In this document: one piece after another, positions 44,020 through 54,947 of the stretch | How the letters are laid out: the number at the start of each line of letters is the position of its first letter | Position numbering within the stretch: position 1 is the stretch's first letter | From: Skermanella aerolata KACC 11604 | GTDB taxonomy: Bacteria > Pseudomonadota > Alphaproteobacteria > Azospirillales > Azospirillaceae | Assembly: GCF_000936425.1 (NCBI RefSeq) | Contig: NZ_AVFK01000001.1 | Location: forward strand, 248,001-312,000 | Direction: 5' to 3' | Length of the DNA: 64,000 nt | Notes under the pieces: generated by a model | Seen by the model: the letters and a program-made list of their open reading frames with translations, nothing else | Database searches by the model: none | What the model was told of the DNA's origin: nothing | Made by a program: the position numbers and the translations under genes

Positions 44020-45375
44020 TCACGGCCGCTCGGGATCGAAGTGCTTGCGGAGCCGTGCGCCATAGGCGCCGTAGTCCCGCTGCACCTGTTCCACTCCGGC
44101 GGCATAGGCGGTCACGCGCTGGGCAAAGCGCGTCTCGAACATGAAGGCCAGCGTTCCCTCCAGCTTGTGCGGCTTCAGCACCGCATTGCTCGCTCCTTCG
44201 AAGGCGTCCGCATCCGGCCCATGGGGCAGCATCGTGTTGTGCAGCGAGAACCCGCCCGGCACGAAGCCGCCGCCGGTCTTGGCATCGTAGACGCCCTGGA
44301 TCAGCCCCATGAACTCACTCATGACGTTCATATGGTACCAGGGCGGACGGAAGGTGTTTTCCGCCACCATCCAGCGTTCCGGGAAGATCACGAAGTCGAT
44401 GTTGGCGGTGCCCGGCGTTTCCGAGGGCGAGGTCAGCACCGTGAAGATCGACGGGTCGGCATGGTCGAACAGAAGGGGGCCGACCGGCGAGAAACGCCGG
44501 AGGTCGTATTTGTAAGGCGCGTAGTTGCCATGCCATGCCACCACGTCGAGCGGCGAGTGCTCGATCTCCGTCACCCACAGCACGCCGCCCCACTTCGCGG
44601 TCAGCTTGGCGGCGATGTCGCGATCCTCATAGGCCGCGATCGGCGTCAGGAAGTCGCGCGGGTTGGCAAGGCAGTTCGCGCCGATCGGTCCGCGCTCCGG
44701 CAGGGTCAGCGCGCCGCCATAGTTCTCGCAAAGATATCCGCGGGCGGGGCCGCCGCGCAGGACGGCACTGAACTTGACGCCGCGCGGGATCACGGCGATC
44801 TCGCCGGGATCGATGTCGATCACGCCGAACTCGGTCCTGAGTCTCAGGCCTCCCTGTTGGGGAACGAACAGCATCTCGCCGTCGGCATTGTAGAAGTATT
44901 CGTCTTCCATTGACCGCGTCGCCAGATAGACATGCGCCGCCATGCCGGACTGGGTCCCCGCATCGCCCGCCGTCGTGACGGTCCTGATGCCTTCGATCAG
45001 CGACAGGCTTTCCGATGGGATCGGAAGCGGGTCCCAGCGCATCGGGGCAGGGGGAATTTCGACCTCGATGCAGGGGGCGGTGCGCCACAAGCCGGCGTCG
45101 GCTCTGGCGAACCTGCCCCAGTTGGCGACAGTCGGCCGGATGCGGTAGAGCCAGGAACGTTCGTTGGTCGCGCGCGGCGCCGTGAAGGGCGAGCCGCTGA
45201 GCTGCTCCGCATAAAGCCCGTAAGCGCATTTCTGTGGAGAGTTGCGCCCGATCGGCAGGGCGCCGGGCAATGCTTCCGATTCGAAGCCGTTGCCGAAGCC
45301 CGACTGATACGCCGGCGCCGCTTCAGGGCCGCCGGCATCAGCCGGATTGGATGCCGAAGTTTCCGTCATGGTCAT
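44020..45375 (-). CDS. hmgA: Homogentisate 1,2-dioxygenase
   Basis: This iron enzyme opens the ring of homogentisate to maleylacetoacetate. At 451 residues it has full length, with [19 protein letters not shown] at the start and the motif [18 protein letters not shown], which holds a His and the Glu iron ligand. The second region [18 protein letters not shown] follows. GGGGAGG lies four bases before the ATG. The isomerase (maiA) that should act before fahA, and hppD, are not in the window. Confidence 0.96.
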   Translation of the reverse strand: MTMTETSASNPADAGGPEAAPAYQSGFGNGFESEALPGALPIGRNSPQKCAYGLYAEQLSGSPFTAPRATNERSWLYRIRPTVANWGRFARADAGLWRTAPCIEVEIPPAPMRWDPLPIPSESLSLIEGIRTVTTAGDAGTQSGMAAHVYLATRSMEDEYFYNADGEMLFVPQQGGLRLRTEFGVIDIDPGEIAVIPRGVKFSAVLRGGPARGYLCENYGGALTLPERGPIGANCLANPRDFLTPIAAYEDRDIAAKLTAKWGGVLWVTEIEHSPLDVVAWHGNYAPYKYDLRRFSPVGPLLFDHADPSIFTVLTSPSETPGTANIDFVIFPERWMVAENTFRPPWYHMNVMSEFMGLIQGVYDAKTGGGFVPGGFSLHNTMLPHGPDADAFEGASNAVLKPHKLEGTLAFMFETRFAQRVTAYAAGVEQVQRDYGAYGARLRKHFDPERP

Positions 45376-45542
45376 CGTGCCTCCCCTGAAGCTGCCTAAC
45401 GTTTTTATATAGTTCGATCACGGACGCTCCGGACGATCATAACCCAATTTGCTCTGGCTGGTCCGAGGGCCGAATGCTGGCTCTTCTCGATGATGGCGAT
45501 CGTGCAGGTCCCCCGCCGCATTCGTCCTTTTCACAACGATTC

Positions 45543-45586
45543 GGAAATATTTCCTATACTATTTTGCGGTAATCTACGAACCGCAA
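45543..45586. promoter_or_regulatory. Two inverted repeats in the hmgA/LivK divergent gap
   Basis: The 547-base gap (45376-45922) holds GGAAATATTTCC (45543-45554, perfect palindrome). It also holds TTGCGGT-N9-ACCGCAA (45564-45570 and 45580-45586). Both look like dimeric regulator sites. The rest shows no gene that I can support; the long minus-strand frame there continues into the opposite gene as a shadow. Confidence 0.5.
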
Positions 45587-45922
45587 GTCGCACAGGAAAG
45601 CCATCTTCATGCTTGAAAATATAGTTCCCAACCACACCAAATCCACCCCGCACCTATGCGATCATAGGTACGAAATCCGATCTTGCGCGGCGGCGATGTT
45701 GAGGAATGATGACATTTGCGTACAGGTACCCCCTGTCATCATCGGCTGTAAGGGGCTTGGGCAGGCATGCTGACCCTCCCCCCGGGACCGGTCCAAGTTC
45801 CCGACAAACCCGAGACCAAATCCGATATTGAACGGATAGGCTTGCGGAATCAGCGGGATACCGGCAAAAAACGTCGATAAACTCGTGCAGCGAACACGTC
45901 CGGACAGGGAGTCCCTCAGATC

Positions 45923-47119
45923 ATGAATTCCGCATCCAGCCGCCTTGGCGCATTTTTGGCGGTGGGCCTCGCCTGTCTCGCCTCTCCGGCCCTTGCCCAG
46001 TCCGGCGAAACCAAGCCGGGCGAGATCAAGATCGGCATGATCACCACGTTGTCCGGTCCGGGCAGCGGGCTCGGCAACGACGTCCGCGATGCCTTCGCGC
46101 TGGCGGTCAAGGATCTGGGCGGCAGCCTGGGTGGCTTGAAGGCGACGGTGATCGAAGCCGACGACCAGCAGAAACCCGATGTCGCCAAGCAGTTGGCCGA
46201 CCGCATGGTCGAGCGCGACAAGGTCGATGTCGTCACCGGCATCATCTGGTCCAATCTGGCCTTGGCCCTGATGCCCAGCCTGGAACGGGCGGAAGTTTTC
46301 TTCCTCAGCCCCAATGCCGGGCCGTCGCAATTGGCGGGCAAGCAGTGCAACCCGTTCTTCTTCGGCGTCGCCTATCAGAACGACGGCCAGCATGAGGCGA
46401 TGGGCCAGCACATGCAGGCCCAGGGGATCAAGCGGGCCTATCTGATGGCCCCGAACTACCCGGCCGGCAAGGACGCGCTGACCGGCGTCAAGCGGTTCTT
46501 CAAGGGCGAGGTCGTGGGCGAGGTCTATACGACGGTCGGCCAGCTCGACTACGCTGCCGAACTGGCCCAACTCCGCGCGGCGGCGCCCGACGGCGTCTAC
46601 ATCTTCTATCCCGGCGGAATGGGCATCAACTTCGTCAAGCAGTTCGAGCAGGCCGGTCTTAAGGGCAAGGTGCCGCTGTTCGGGCCGGGCTTCAGCTTCA
46701 GCGAGGACTCGCTTCCGGCCATCGGCGACGCGGCACTCGGCGTCATGAACACCGCGCAGTGGAGCAGCGATCTCGACAATCCGCAGAACCGCAAGTTCGT
46801 CCAGGGTTTCGAAGCTGCCTATAACCGGCTGCCCTCGGTCTACGCGGCGCAGGCCTACGACGTGGCCCTGCTGCTGGACAGCGCGATCCGCAAGACGGGC
46901 GGCAGCCTGACCGACAAGAACGCCTTGCGCGCCGCCTTGCAGTCCGCCGACTTCAAGTCGATCCGGGGCGACTTCAAGTTCAATGCCAACCACTTCCCGA
47001 TCCAGGACTATTACCTGCGCGAGGTGGTCAAGGACGACAAGGGACGTTTGACCAACGTGATCCGGAGCACCGTCTTCGAGGACCACGCCGATCCCTATGC
47101 CGCCGAGTGCAAGATGTGA
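45923..47119 (+). CDS. Branched-chain-type ABC substrate-binding protein
   Basis: The 398-residue LivK-type periplasmic protein has a signal peptide (LAVGLACLASPALAQ), then KPGEIKIGMITTLSGPGSGLG, KDLGGSLGG and QLADRMVERDKVDVVTGIIWS. It is first in a five-gene ABC cluster and overlaps the next gene by four bases. The ligand cannot be read from the sequence; hmgA lies divergently upstream, so an aromatic compound is one option. Confidence 0.92.
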   Translation: MNSASSRLGAFLAVGLACLASPALAQSGETKPGEIKIGMITTLSGPGSGLGNDVRDAFALAVKDLGGSLGGLKATVIEADDQQKPDVAKQLADRMVERDKVDVVTGIIWSNLALALMPSLERAEVFFLSPNAGPSQLAGKQCNPFFFGVAYQNDGQHEAMGQHMQAQGIKRAYLMAPNYPAGKDALTGVKRFFKGEVVGEVYTTVGQLDYAAELAQLRAAAPDGVYIFYPGGMGINFVKQFEQAGLKGKVPLFGPGFSFSEDSLPAIGDAALGVMNTAQWSSDLDNPQNRKFVQGFEAAYNRLPSVYAAQAYDVALLLDSAIRKTGGSLTDKNALRAALQSADFKSIRGDFKFNANHFPIQDYYLREVVKDDKGRLTNVIRSTVFEDHADPYAAECKM

Positions 47120-48036
47120 CCCTGCTTCTGCTGATCGAGCAGGGGCTCAATGGACTTCAATTGGGAGTGATGCTGTTCCTGATGGCAGCGGGGCTGACGC
47201 TCGTCTTCGGCATCATGGACATGATCAATCTGGCGCATGGCTCCTTCTATATGGTTGGAGCCTACCTGACCGCCACCTTCGCGCCGGTGTTCGACAGCTT
47301 CGCGCTGGCGGTGCTCGCGGCCTTGCCGCTCGCGGCTCTGGTCGGCATGGCGGTGGAGGTGGTGGCGCTCAGGACGCTGTATCGGCGCGAACACCTGGAT
47401 CAGGTGCTCGCGACTTTCGGCCTGATCCTGTTCTTCAACGAACTGGTCCGGATCGTCTGGGGACCGCAGCCGATCTTCCTGCAACCGCCGTCCTGGCTGG
47501 CCGGCACGGTGGAGATCATCCCCGGCGTGCCCTATCCGGCGTTCCGGCTGGCGATCATCGCGGTCGGCTTGGCGGTCGCTGTTTTCCTCTACCTCCTGAT
47601 CACCCGCACGCGGACCGGCATGCTGATCCGCGCCGGCGCCTCCAACCGGGAGATGCTGGGAGCGCTGGGCGTCGACGTGAAGCGGCTGTATACCCTGGTC
47701 TTCGGACTGGGCGCCGCTTTGGCCGCGCTGGCGGGCGCAATGGCCGGTCCCGTCCTGGCTGTTCAGGTCGGGATGGGCGAGAGCGTGCTGATCCTGACTT
47801 TCGTCGTCATCGTGATCGGTGGACTCGGTTCGGTCAGGGGCGCGCTGGTCGGGGCGCTGCTCGTCGGCATGGTCGATACGCTGGCGCGGGCGCTTCTGCC
47901 AACGGTGCTGAGGACGATGATGCCGCCGTCGCAGGCGGACGGCATGGGCGCGTCGCTGGCTTCCATGACGATCTATATCCTGATGGCCGCCGTTCTTGCC
48001 TGGAAGCCTCGCGGGTTGTTTCCGGCCCATGCGTGA
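47116..48036 (+). CDS. livH: Branched-chain-type ABC permease (LivH family)
   Basis: The 306-residue permease starts TLLLLIEQGLNGLQLGVMLFLMAAGLTLVFGIMD. I chose the GTG at 47116, which overlaps the stop of the binding protein (GTGA) and gives a typical family N terminus; an in-frame GTG at 47107 is the alternative. About eight hydrophobic segments follow. Confidence 0.92.
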   Translation: MTLLLLIEQGLNGLQLGVMLFLMAAGLTLVFGIMDMINLAHGSFYMVGAYLTATFAPVFDSFALAVLAALPLAALVGMAVEVVALRTLYRREHLDQVLATFGLILFFNELVRIVWGPQPIFLQPPSWLAGTVEIIPGVPYPAFRLAIIAVGLAVAVFLYLLITRTRTGMLIRAGASNREMLGALGVDVKRLYTLVFGLGAALAALAGAMAGPVLAVQVGMGESVLILTFVVIVIGGLGSVRGALVGALLVGMVDTLARALLPTVLRTMMPPSQADGMGASLASMTIYILMAAVLAWKPRGLFPAHA

Positions 48037-49024
48037 TCATGGCCGTGAAACATTGGCTGTTCTGATCGGGCTGGCCTTCCTGCTGGCATTGCCGTTCCTG
48101 GCGGAGGCTGCCGGCAAAGGGTTCTACGTGACCCTGTTCACCCGGATCCTGATCTTCGGTCTGGCCGCCGTCAGCCTCGACCTGATCCTCGGGTATGGCG
48201 GCATGGTCAGCTTCGGCCATGCCGCCTTCGTCGGGGTCGGCGCCTATGCCGTCGGCATCCTGTCGTGGCACGTCTTCGACGGCTCGCCGCTGATGACGTG
48301 GCCGGTCACCCTCGAGGGGACGGAGAACGCCTTCGTCGTCTGGCCGCTGGCGATGCTGATGGGCGGGCTGTTCGCCTTGGTCATCGGTGCGATCAGCCTG
48401 CGGACGACTGGCATCTCCTTCATCATGATCACGCTGGCCTTCGCCCAGATGCTGTTCTACCTGGCGATCGGCCTGCGGAAATACGGCGGGGAGGACGGCA
48501 TCGCGCTCTACAACAAGAGCCAGCTCGTGCCGCCGATCGATCTGTTCGACCGGACGACCTTCTACTATGTCTGCCTGGGGCTGCTAGTGGCGTTCCTGGC
48601 GGTCTGCCGCCGGCTGACCCGCAGCCGCTTCGGCATGGCGGTTCAGGGTGCCCGGATCAACGAGCGGCGCATGAAGGCACTGGGCTTCTCGCCCTATCGG
48701 TACAAGCTGACGGCCTTCGTCATCTCGGGCGCGGGGGCGGGGCTGTCCGGCGCGCTGCTGGCGAATGCGGCCGAGTTCGTCGGTCCGGCCTATATGTCGT
48801 GGCAGCGCTCGGGCGAGCTGATCGTGATGGTCGTGCTGGGGGGCATGGGCACGCTGTTCGGCCCGGTCGCTGGAGCCGCTGCCTTCCTCCTGCTGGAAGA
48901 ATGGCTGGCCGACCTGACCGAGCACTGGCAGATCATCCTGGGACCGATCCTGCTGTTCGTCGTGGTCTTCGCCCGGCGCGGCCTGTGGGGCTGGGTCGCG
49001 GGTCAAGGGCGGGAGGACCGATAG
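48029..49024 (+). CDS. livM: Branched-chain-type ABC permease (LivM family)
   Basis: The 331-residue permease shows VSLDLILGYGGMVSFGHAAFVGVGAYAVG near the start, RTTGISFIMITLAFAQM and the ATPase-contact loop GARINERRMKALGFSPYRYKL. Its ATG overlaps the end of the LivH gene by eight bases. Confidence 0.92.
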   Translation: MRDHGRETLAVLIGLAFLLALPFLAEAAGKGFYVTLFTRILIFGLAAVSLDLILGYGGMVSFGHAAFVGVGAYAVGILSWHVFDGSPLMTWPVTLEGTENAFVVWPLAMLMGGLFALVIGAISLRTTGISFIMITLAFAQMLFYLAIGLRKYGGEDGIALYNKSQLVPPIDLFDRTTFYYVCLGLLVAFLAVCRRLTRSRFGMAVQGARINERRMKALGFSPYRYKLTAFVISGAGAGLSGALLANAAEFVGPAYMSWQRSGELIVMVVLGGMGTLFGPVAGAAAFLLLEEWLADLTEHWQIILGPILLFVVVFARRGLWGWVAGQGREDR

Positions 49025-49027
49025 CCG

Positions 49028-49768
<741 letters not shown>

Positions 49769-49771
49769 GCC

Positions 49772-50458
49772 ATGCTCCAGGTCACCGATCTCCACACCTT
49801 CTACGGTACCAGCCAGGCATTGTTCGGCATGTCGATGACGGTCGGCGCCGGCGAGGTCGTGACCCTGCTGGGACGGAACGGCATGGGCAAGACGACGACG
49901 GTCCGGTCGATCATGGGCCTCACTCCCCCGCGTTCGGGTACGGTCATGTTCGAGGGCGCCGTGATTACCGGGCTGCCCTCCTTCAAGGTCGCCCAAGCTG
50001 GCCTTGGGCTGGTGCCTGAAGGGCGGCAGATATTCGGCAACCTGACGGTTCGGGAAAACCTGATCGCTACAGCCCGACCGGGACCCTGGGACCTGACGGC
50101 GGTCCACGCCATGTTCCCACGGCTGAGGGAGCGCGGCGGCAACATGGGCAACCAGCTTTCCGGCGGCGAGCAGCAGATGCTGGCGATCGGACGGGCCTTA
50201 ATGACCAACCCGCGCCTTCTCATCCTGGACGAGGCGACGGAAGGGCTGGCGCCCCTCATCCGGCAGGAAATCTGGCACTGCCTTTCCGGGCTCAAGGCCG
50301 CCGGGCAGTCGATCCTGCTGATCGACAAGAACATCGAGCCGATGCTGCGTCTGGCCGACCGGCACTACCTGATCGAGAAGGGCCGGGTGGTCTGGTCCGG
50401 CACGTCGCCGGAACTGGAGGCGCTGCCCGAGCTTCGGCAGCGGTATCTCGGTGTTTGA
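49772..50458 (+). CDS. livF: Branched-chain-type ABC ATPase (LivF family)
   Basis: The 228-residue ATPase shows GRNGMGKTT, LGLVPEGRQIFGNLTVRENL, LSGGEQQMLAIGRAL and LLILDEATEGLAP. It closes the five-gene transporter operon and is convergent to the GntR regulator gene 19 bases away. Confidence 0.93.
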   Translation: MLQVTDLHTFYGTSQALFGMSMTVGAGEVVTLLGRNGMGKTTTVRSIMGLTPPRSGTVMFEGAVITGLPSFKVAQAGLGLVPEGRQIFGNLTVRENLIATARPGPWDLTAVHAMFPRLRERGGNMGNQLSGGEQQMLAIGRALMTNPRLLILDEATEGLAPLIRQEIWHCLSGLKAAGQSILLIDKNIEPMLRLADRHYLIEKGRVVWSGTSPELEALPELRQRYLGV

Positions 50459-50477
50459 CCCTGATGCGTTCCCCCGA

Positions 50478-51191
50478 TCAGCGCCTGATCCGTCTCAGCG
50501 ACCGGCTCTGCTGGTCGGCGATCGCCGTTTCCTGGAAGGCTTGCAGCCGCGTCACGAAGATCTTGGCGGCGCGGGAGATATGGTTTCGCGCCAGCGTCTC
50601 CACCCTGTCGGCCTCGCCCGCGATCACGGCCTCAAGAATGGCCGCATGCTCGTCCCAGATGCTGCCGGGCATCTTCTCGTCGTCGCGCAGCACCTCGCCC
50701 ATGACGCGGCGCAGATAGTGCCAGTAGGGCGCCGTCGTCTCGCCGATCATGAGGTTGCCGGAAATTTCGTACAGGAAGCAGTGGAACGCCATGTCGGCCG
50801 CGATTTGCTTCGTGACGGAGCCGGTTGCGACGGCTTCCCGGCCGGCCGCGATCAGCGTCGGCCCTTCCACACGCGCCCGTTCCGAACCGCACTCCGCCGC
50901 CTTCCGGCACGACAGTCCTTCCAGCACCTCCCGGATTTCGTACAGGTTGCGGATGAAGTCCACGTCAAGCGGCGAGACGACGAGGCCGCGCCTGGGGGCG
51001 TCCCTTACGAGCCCGTGGTTGCGGAGCAGCAGCAGCGCCTGCTGCACCGGTTGCCGCGAGACGCCGTAGACCTCGGCCAACTCGTCTTGGATCAACCGGG
51101 AGTTCGGCGGAAGCTTCCCTTCCGTAATCTCCGAGAGAATCGCTTCGTATACCTGCTCTACGAGGCGGGATTGAGGTGTCAGGGCGCGCAT
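50478..51191 (-). CDS. GntR-family regulator, FCD subgroup
   Basis: The 237-residue protein has a winged helix (SRLIQDELAEVYGVSRQPVQQALLLLRNHGLV). The all-helical FCD sensor domain follows, with RNLYEIREVLEGLSCRKAA, FHCFLYEISGN and HISRAAKIFVTRL, where metal and carboxylate ligands bind. It may control the convergent LivKHMGF operon. The 163 bases upstream hold no gene that I can support. Confidence 0.9.
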   Translation of the reverse strand: MRALTPQSRLVEQVYEAILSEITEGKLPPNSRLIQDELAEVYGVSRQPVQQALLLLRNHGLVRDAPRRGLVVSPLDVDFIRNLYEIREVLEGLSCRKAAECGSERARVEGPTLIAAGREAVATGSVTKQIAADMAFHCFLYEISGNLMIGETTAPYWHYLRRVMGEVLRDDEKMPGSIWDEHAAILEAVIAGEADRVETLARNHISRAAKIFVTRLQAFQETAIADQQSRSLRRIRR

Positions 51192-51354
51192 TCAGTCCTC
51201 AGCCGGATGTATCGCAGCAAAATTTACCGCACCGCAGCAGATAAACCTATCCTACAGTTCTTCAATTTGCATTCCGTGTTCTAAATTCAAATATCGCATT
51301 CGAAAGCGGCCGAGGCGTAGGGATGGAAGAACGAAGGGACTGGCTGGCTACCGG

Positions 51355-52284
51355 TCAGCCCGCCGCTTCCAAGGCCTTGCGCGCCATGGAAAGCGCGCCT
51401 TCCTTGCTTCCGGCGGCGCCGCAGAACCGGGCGGCATGGACGAAGACCGCATCGGGAACGCCCGAAGCCTTCTGGACTTCGGCATCCCTCAGTCCCGCCC
51501 ACTCCAGCGGAAGCGGAACCCGCTGGTCGAAGCCGCCGGGCGTCCCGGGCATCGCGACGATCATCCAGTCGGTCTCCCGTCGATAGATGGCATAGACGAC
51601 GGGCAGGCGGCATTCATGGACGACGCCTTGCCAGGGCACGCTGCTGGGCAATTCCAGTATGCGCGGGTCCGCGCCGGCGGCATGCGCCTCCAGCACGAGG
51701 TTGCGTGAGAGGATATGGGCAAGCTCCCGTTTCGCGACGCGGCGCAGCGTGTCCGCCGCGAACCCGGCCGCCGCCTGGAAATGCCCGTCGGGATCGCCGT
51801 CCTCGGTCCAATTCGGATTGAAGGTGTCGATCTGGTCGGCATAGGACAGGGGCGAAGCCTTTTCCTCACCGGTATCGACCCGGTCGATCTGCCGGATGAA
51901 CCCGTGGTCCATCCTTGACCAGAGTTCCTCGATGTTGGCGTTCACGTCATCGGGCTTCAGGCCATCGATGCGGGACCTATCCGCCATGTTCCTGAGGGCG
52001 GAACGGCCGAAATCCCGCCATATCAGTCCGGCCGAGCTGTAGAGATGACCATCGTCGCGCTTCGGCGCGCGGTCGGCCGGCATGTGGTGGTCGTATCGTC
52101 CCTGCTCGGGAGCGTAGACGCCTCCGACGTCGAAGACGAGCGCCGCCTGAGCTATCAGCTCCGCAGAACGGCTGCGCACGAAAGACCCGGCGACCCCAGC
52201 ATCCGCAGCGCACAGGATCGCAAAGGCCGTCACCTCGTCCGCATGGAAGTATCCCGAATGCGTAAGGGCGCGAATCGTCGCCAT
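51355..52284 (-). CDS. MYG1-family protein (UPF0160)
   Basis: The 309-residue protein shows the family start THSGYFHADEVTAFAIL, with a DHH-like metal motif. It continues with VFDVGGVYAPEQGRYDHHM, SSAGLIWRDFG and, towards the end, VPLPLEWAGLRDAEVQKASG. Eukaryotic MYG1 is reported as a 3'-5' exoribonuclease in mitochondria and nucleus; the bacterial function is not established. ATG at 52284 is chosen; upstream sequence shows no family match. Confidence 0.9.
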   Translation of the reverse strand: MATIRALTHSGYFHADEVTAFAILCAADAGVAGSFVRSRSAELIAQAALVFDVGGVYAPEQGRYDHHMPADRAPKRDDGHLYSSAGLIWRDFGRSALRNMADRSRIDGLKPDDVNANIEELWSRMDHGFIRQIDRVDTGEEKASPLSYADQIDTFNPNWTEDGDPDGHFQAAAGFAADTLRRVAKRELAHILSRNLVLEAHAAGADPRILELPSSVPWQGVVHECRLPVVYAIYRRETDWMIVAMPGTPGGFDQRVPLPLEWAGLRDAEVQKASGVPDAVFVHAARFCGAAGSKEGALSMARKALEAAG

Positions 52285-52360
52285 GGAGCCGCCTGACTTC
52301 GTTGTCCGATCTCCATCGCTTCTCCGGCTATCGAAGTCAAGACAAGTTCCAGCCGCGCTG

Positions 52361-53998
52361 TTACCCCCAGCTTTCGACGGCGCCCTGCCGCCGGGCACGA
52401 ACCCTTGGCGCCGCCGGGTTTGCCGCCATCCTCGAAGTCCATTCGGGTATCGGCGACGGCTTGCCGAACAGCCATCCCTGTGCAAGCGTGACGCCGGCAT
52501 TCCGCAGGAAATCACCCTGATCGGTCGTTTCCACCATCTCACCGACGGTTTCGATGCCAAGATCGCCGCAGAGACGGACAAGACCCCGCAGCAGCACGTC
52601 GTCTCTGCGGGAAGCGCCGATGCGCTTGATATAGGAGCCGTCGATCTTGACCCCGTTGACGGTCAGTGCCTGCAAGTATTCGATCGAGGCGGCGCCCGCT
52701 CCGAAGTCGTCTAGATAAACGGCGAAGCCTCGCCGCCTGATCTCCTGGATCACGCGCTCGGCCTTCACCAGGTCCTGCAATCGGGCGCTTTCGGTGATCT
52801 CCAGCGAAAGATTGCCGGCGAGATCGCGGTTCTCGTCCAGCATTGCCAGCAGCAGGCGGATGAACAGGGAGTTGTCCAGGGAGCGGCCGGATAGATTGAC
52901 CGCCAGCCGCAAGGGCGAAACGCCTGGACCGTTCGGCGCCGACCTCATCGTCGAAACCGCACGGGTACATACCGCGATATCGAACTTTTCGATCACGCCG
53001 ATTTCTTCCGCGAACTGGACCTTCTCGAACGGGCTGGAGCCGTCCGCGAATCGCGCAAGGACCTCGAAGTGGTGCAGCGAACCGTTGGACAGTTCGACGA
53101 TCGGCTGAAAGGACAGGTCGAACTTCTCTTCACGGATGACCGTGGCGAATTCGCTCATCCGTTGCAGGGCGCTGCTGACCATCTGCTCGAAGGTCTGGCT
53201 GACCGATCCCGGCAGCTTGGCGTTCGATCCCTGCGAAGCGAAACGGTTGACCGCGAATCGAACCGCCTGCACAAGTTCCTCGCGGCCAAGGGTCTCGGCG
53301 TCCAGATCGACATGATGGGCACTGATCCCGAGGTCGATGCCGTTGCGGACGCTTTCTTCGGTAATGTCCGCCAGTCCCTTGCGCAGACTGAGATCGTCGC
53401 CGTTATGAGCGATGCCGAAGCGGGTCTCGCTGAGCCGAGCGGCGGCGTTGTGACCGGCAGCCGAGTTCTTGAGCAATACGCTGATTCGCTGTACCAGCGT
53501 CTGGCACATCTCGGGATTGCTCCGAGCCAGCGCAACCAGCCCCGGAGCGTCCAGGAATGTCAGGGCCGCACCGGCTTCGCTCGCTGCCTGTGTAGCCTTG
53601 ACGAAGTCGTCTATGCTCGTCGTGAGCGGTCTTTCCGTCTCTCCTTCTCCCGGGAGCGTCGTCAGCACGCAGGACAGCCATTGATCCTGTCCTGACAGCC
53701 GGCAGGCGCTGAGGGCGGCGTGACGCTCGGGGCTTCCGCTCGGTGTCGCCATGCGGACGGTCAAAGGTCCGCAACGCCCCTGCGGCCCCAGCCCCGCCAC
53801 CATCGCCCGTACCGGATTGTGATCGGCGGCATCGAAGAGATCGAGCCAGTTCCTGCCGACGAGAGTGTCTTCACGCCTGTCGGTCAGGGTCTGCGCTGCT
53901 CCCATTGCAAAGCTTATCTCACCCGAGACTCCAACCTCGATCAGAAGATCAGCCGCAGCGAAAGCGAAAGAGACGAATCTCTTTAGGTGTCTACTCAT
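52361..53998 (-). CDS. EAL-domain c-di-GMP phosphodiesterase-like protein
   Basis: The 545-residue protein starts with a PAS-like region (RREDTLVGRNWLDLFDAADH). From about residue 300 an EAL domain follows: FEVLARF (E312), VNLSGRS, LEITES, DDFGAGAASIEYL, VKIDGSYIK, GEMVET and AQGWLFGKP. All Glu, Asn, Asp, Lys and Gln positions needed for metal binding and hydrolysis of c-di-GMP are kept, so activity is likely even though the EAL triplet reads EVL. No membrane segment is visible. ATG at 53998 is preferred over the upstream start at 54025. Confidence 0.88.
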   Translation of the reverse strand: MSRHLKRFVSFAFAAADLLIEVGVSGEISFAMGAAQTLTDRREDTLVGRNWLDLFDAADHNPVRAMVAGLGPQGRCGPLTVRMATPSGSPERHAALSACRLSGQDQWLSCVLTTLPGEGETERPLTTSIDDFVKATQAASEAGAALTFLDAPGLVALARSNPEMCQTLVQRISVLLKNSAAGHNAAARLSETRFGIAHNGDDLSLRKGLADITEESVRNGIDLGISAHHVDLDAETLGREELVQAVRFAVNRFASQGSNAKLPGSVSQTFEQMVSSALQRMSEFATVIREEKFDLSFQPIVELSNGSLHHFEVLARFADGSSPFEKVQFAEEIGVIEKFDIAVCTRAVSTMRSAPNGPGVSPLRLAVNLSGRSLDNSLFIRLLLAMLDENRDLAGNLSLEITESARLQDLVKAERVIQEIRRRGFAVYLDDFGAGAASIEYLQALTVNGVKIDGSYIKRIGASRRDDVLLRGLVRLCGDLGIETVGEMVETTDQGDFLRNAGVTLAQGWLFGKPSPIPEWTSRMAANPAAPRVRARRQGAVESWG

Positions 53999-54411
53999 CG
54001 ATCGTTCTCGGTCCACAGGACTCACAATTCAGTGAAGGGATATTGCCTGCAGAAGTTAAAGAATGTACCAGCATTTTCTTATGTATTTGGTTCTAAGCTT
54101 CTTAGCATAGGCGGTGAGAGCTTGAGAGGTGGATCTAAAGAAATGTCAGGGAGTAAAGTTTTCGGCTGGCTGAGGTCCCGGTAAACTCCAGCCGCCCTTT
54201 CAAACAATGCCAATTAACCTTTCTAAACTCCTGGAGACCAGACTTTGGAGCGGGAAGGGTTGTTTCATCCAAGATAGACCATCCAGTCCATTGGCATTGT
54301 CGTTCGGTTATCGGGAGTTCAGCGGAACCGCTTCGTGAACGCCCGGACATGCGCCGGATGTGCCGGACCGGTCCATGTCCCTCATCTCCCGGCGCGACAC
54401 CGGAGACACCT
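53999..54411. other. Gene-free 413-base gap between EAL and DoxX-like genes
   Basis: This gap is AT-rich and should hold the promoters of both divergent genes. A small nested palindrome GTTCA-GCGG-AA-CCGC-TTCG-TGAAC lies at 54317-54340. The short open frames on either strand show unnatural composition and no ribosome binding site, so I call none. Confidence 0.4.
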
Positions 54412-54888
54412 ATGACACCGCGTACACTGCCCTTTGATCCCAAGCTTCGAACGAGCCGGGAAGCGGGCTGGATGTCGGGACGTGCCGCGAAATCGATCCG
54501 GTGGATCGCCCTGCTCGGACTTTGTGCCGCCTATCTTCAGGGCGGGTTGAACAAGGCGACCGACTTCGGCGGCGCTATCGCGGAAATGGAGCATTTTGGG
54601 CTGATGCCGGCGGCGCCTTTCGCCGTTGCGACCATCGTCCTCGAACTGGCGGCGTCGCTGATGATCCTGGCCGGCATCCATAGGTGGGCCGGTGCCCTCG
54701 CGCTGGCGGGCTTCACGTTGATGGCGACATTGATCGCCGGCCGTTTCTGGGAGATGGCACCCCCGGAGCGGTTCATGGCGGCCAACTCCTTCTTCGAACA
54801 TCTCGGCCTGATCGGCGGGTTCTTGCTGGTGGCCTGGCACGACCTGGATAGCCGTGCGCGGCTTCGGACCTCGGCGATGGACCGCTGA
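54412..54888 (+). CDS. DoxX-like membrane protein
   Basis: The 158-residue protein has four hydrophobic segments. LLGLCAAYLQGGLNKATDFGGAIAEMEHFGL matches the N-terminal DoxX signature, and FFEHLGLIGGFLLVAWH the C-terminal one. GGAG lies seven bases before the ATG. The function of DoxX relatives is varied (oxidoreductase partners, redox balance) and unknown here. Confidence 0.83.
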   Translation: MTPRTLPFDPKLRTSREAGWMSGRAAKSIRWIALLGLCAAYLQGGLNKATDFGGAIAEMEHFGLMPAAPFAVATIVLELAASLMILAGIHRWAGALALAGFTLMATLIAGRFWEMAPPERFMAANSFFEHLGLIGGFLLVAWHDLDSRARLRTSAMDR

Positions 54889-54947
54889 CCAACAATGATC
54901 TGCAGGAATATCGGAATGCCGCGGCCCATGGATGGAGAGCTTTCAAG

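Noticed and set aside
45662-47086. Minus-strand open frame of 474 codons
   Set aside because: Opposite the LivK-type gene, whose signal peptide and family motifs are clear.
54135-54443. Minus-strand open frame of 102 codons in the EAL/DoxX gap
   Set aside because: No ribosome binding site, no recognisable sequence, overlaps the DoxX-like start.
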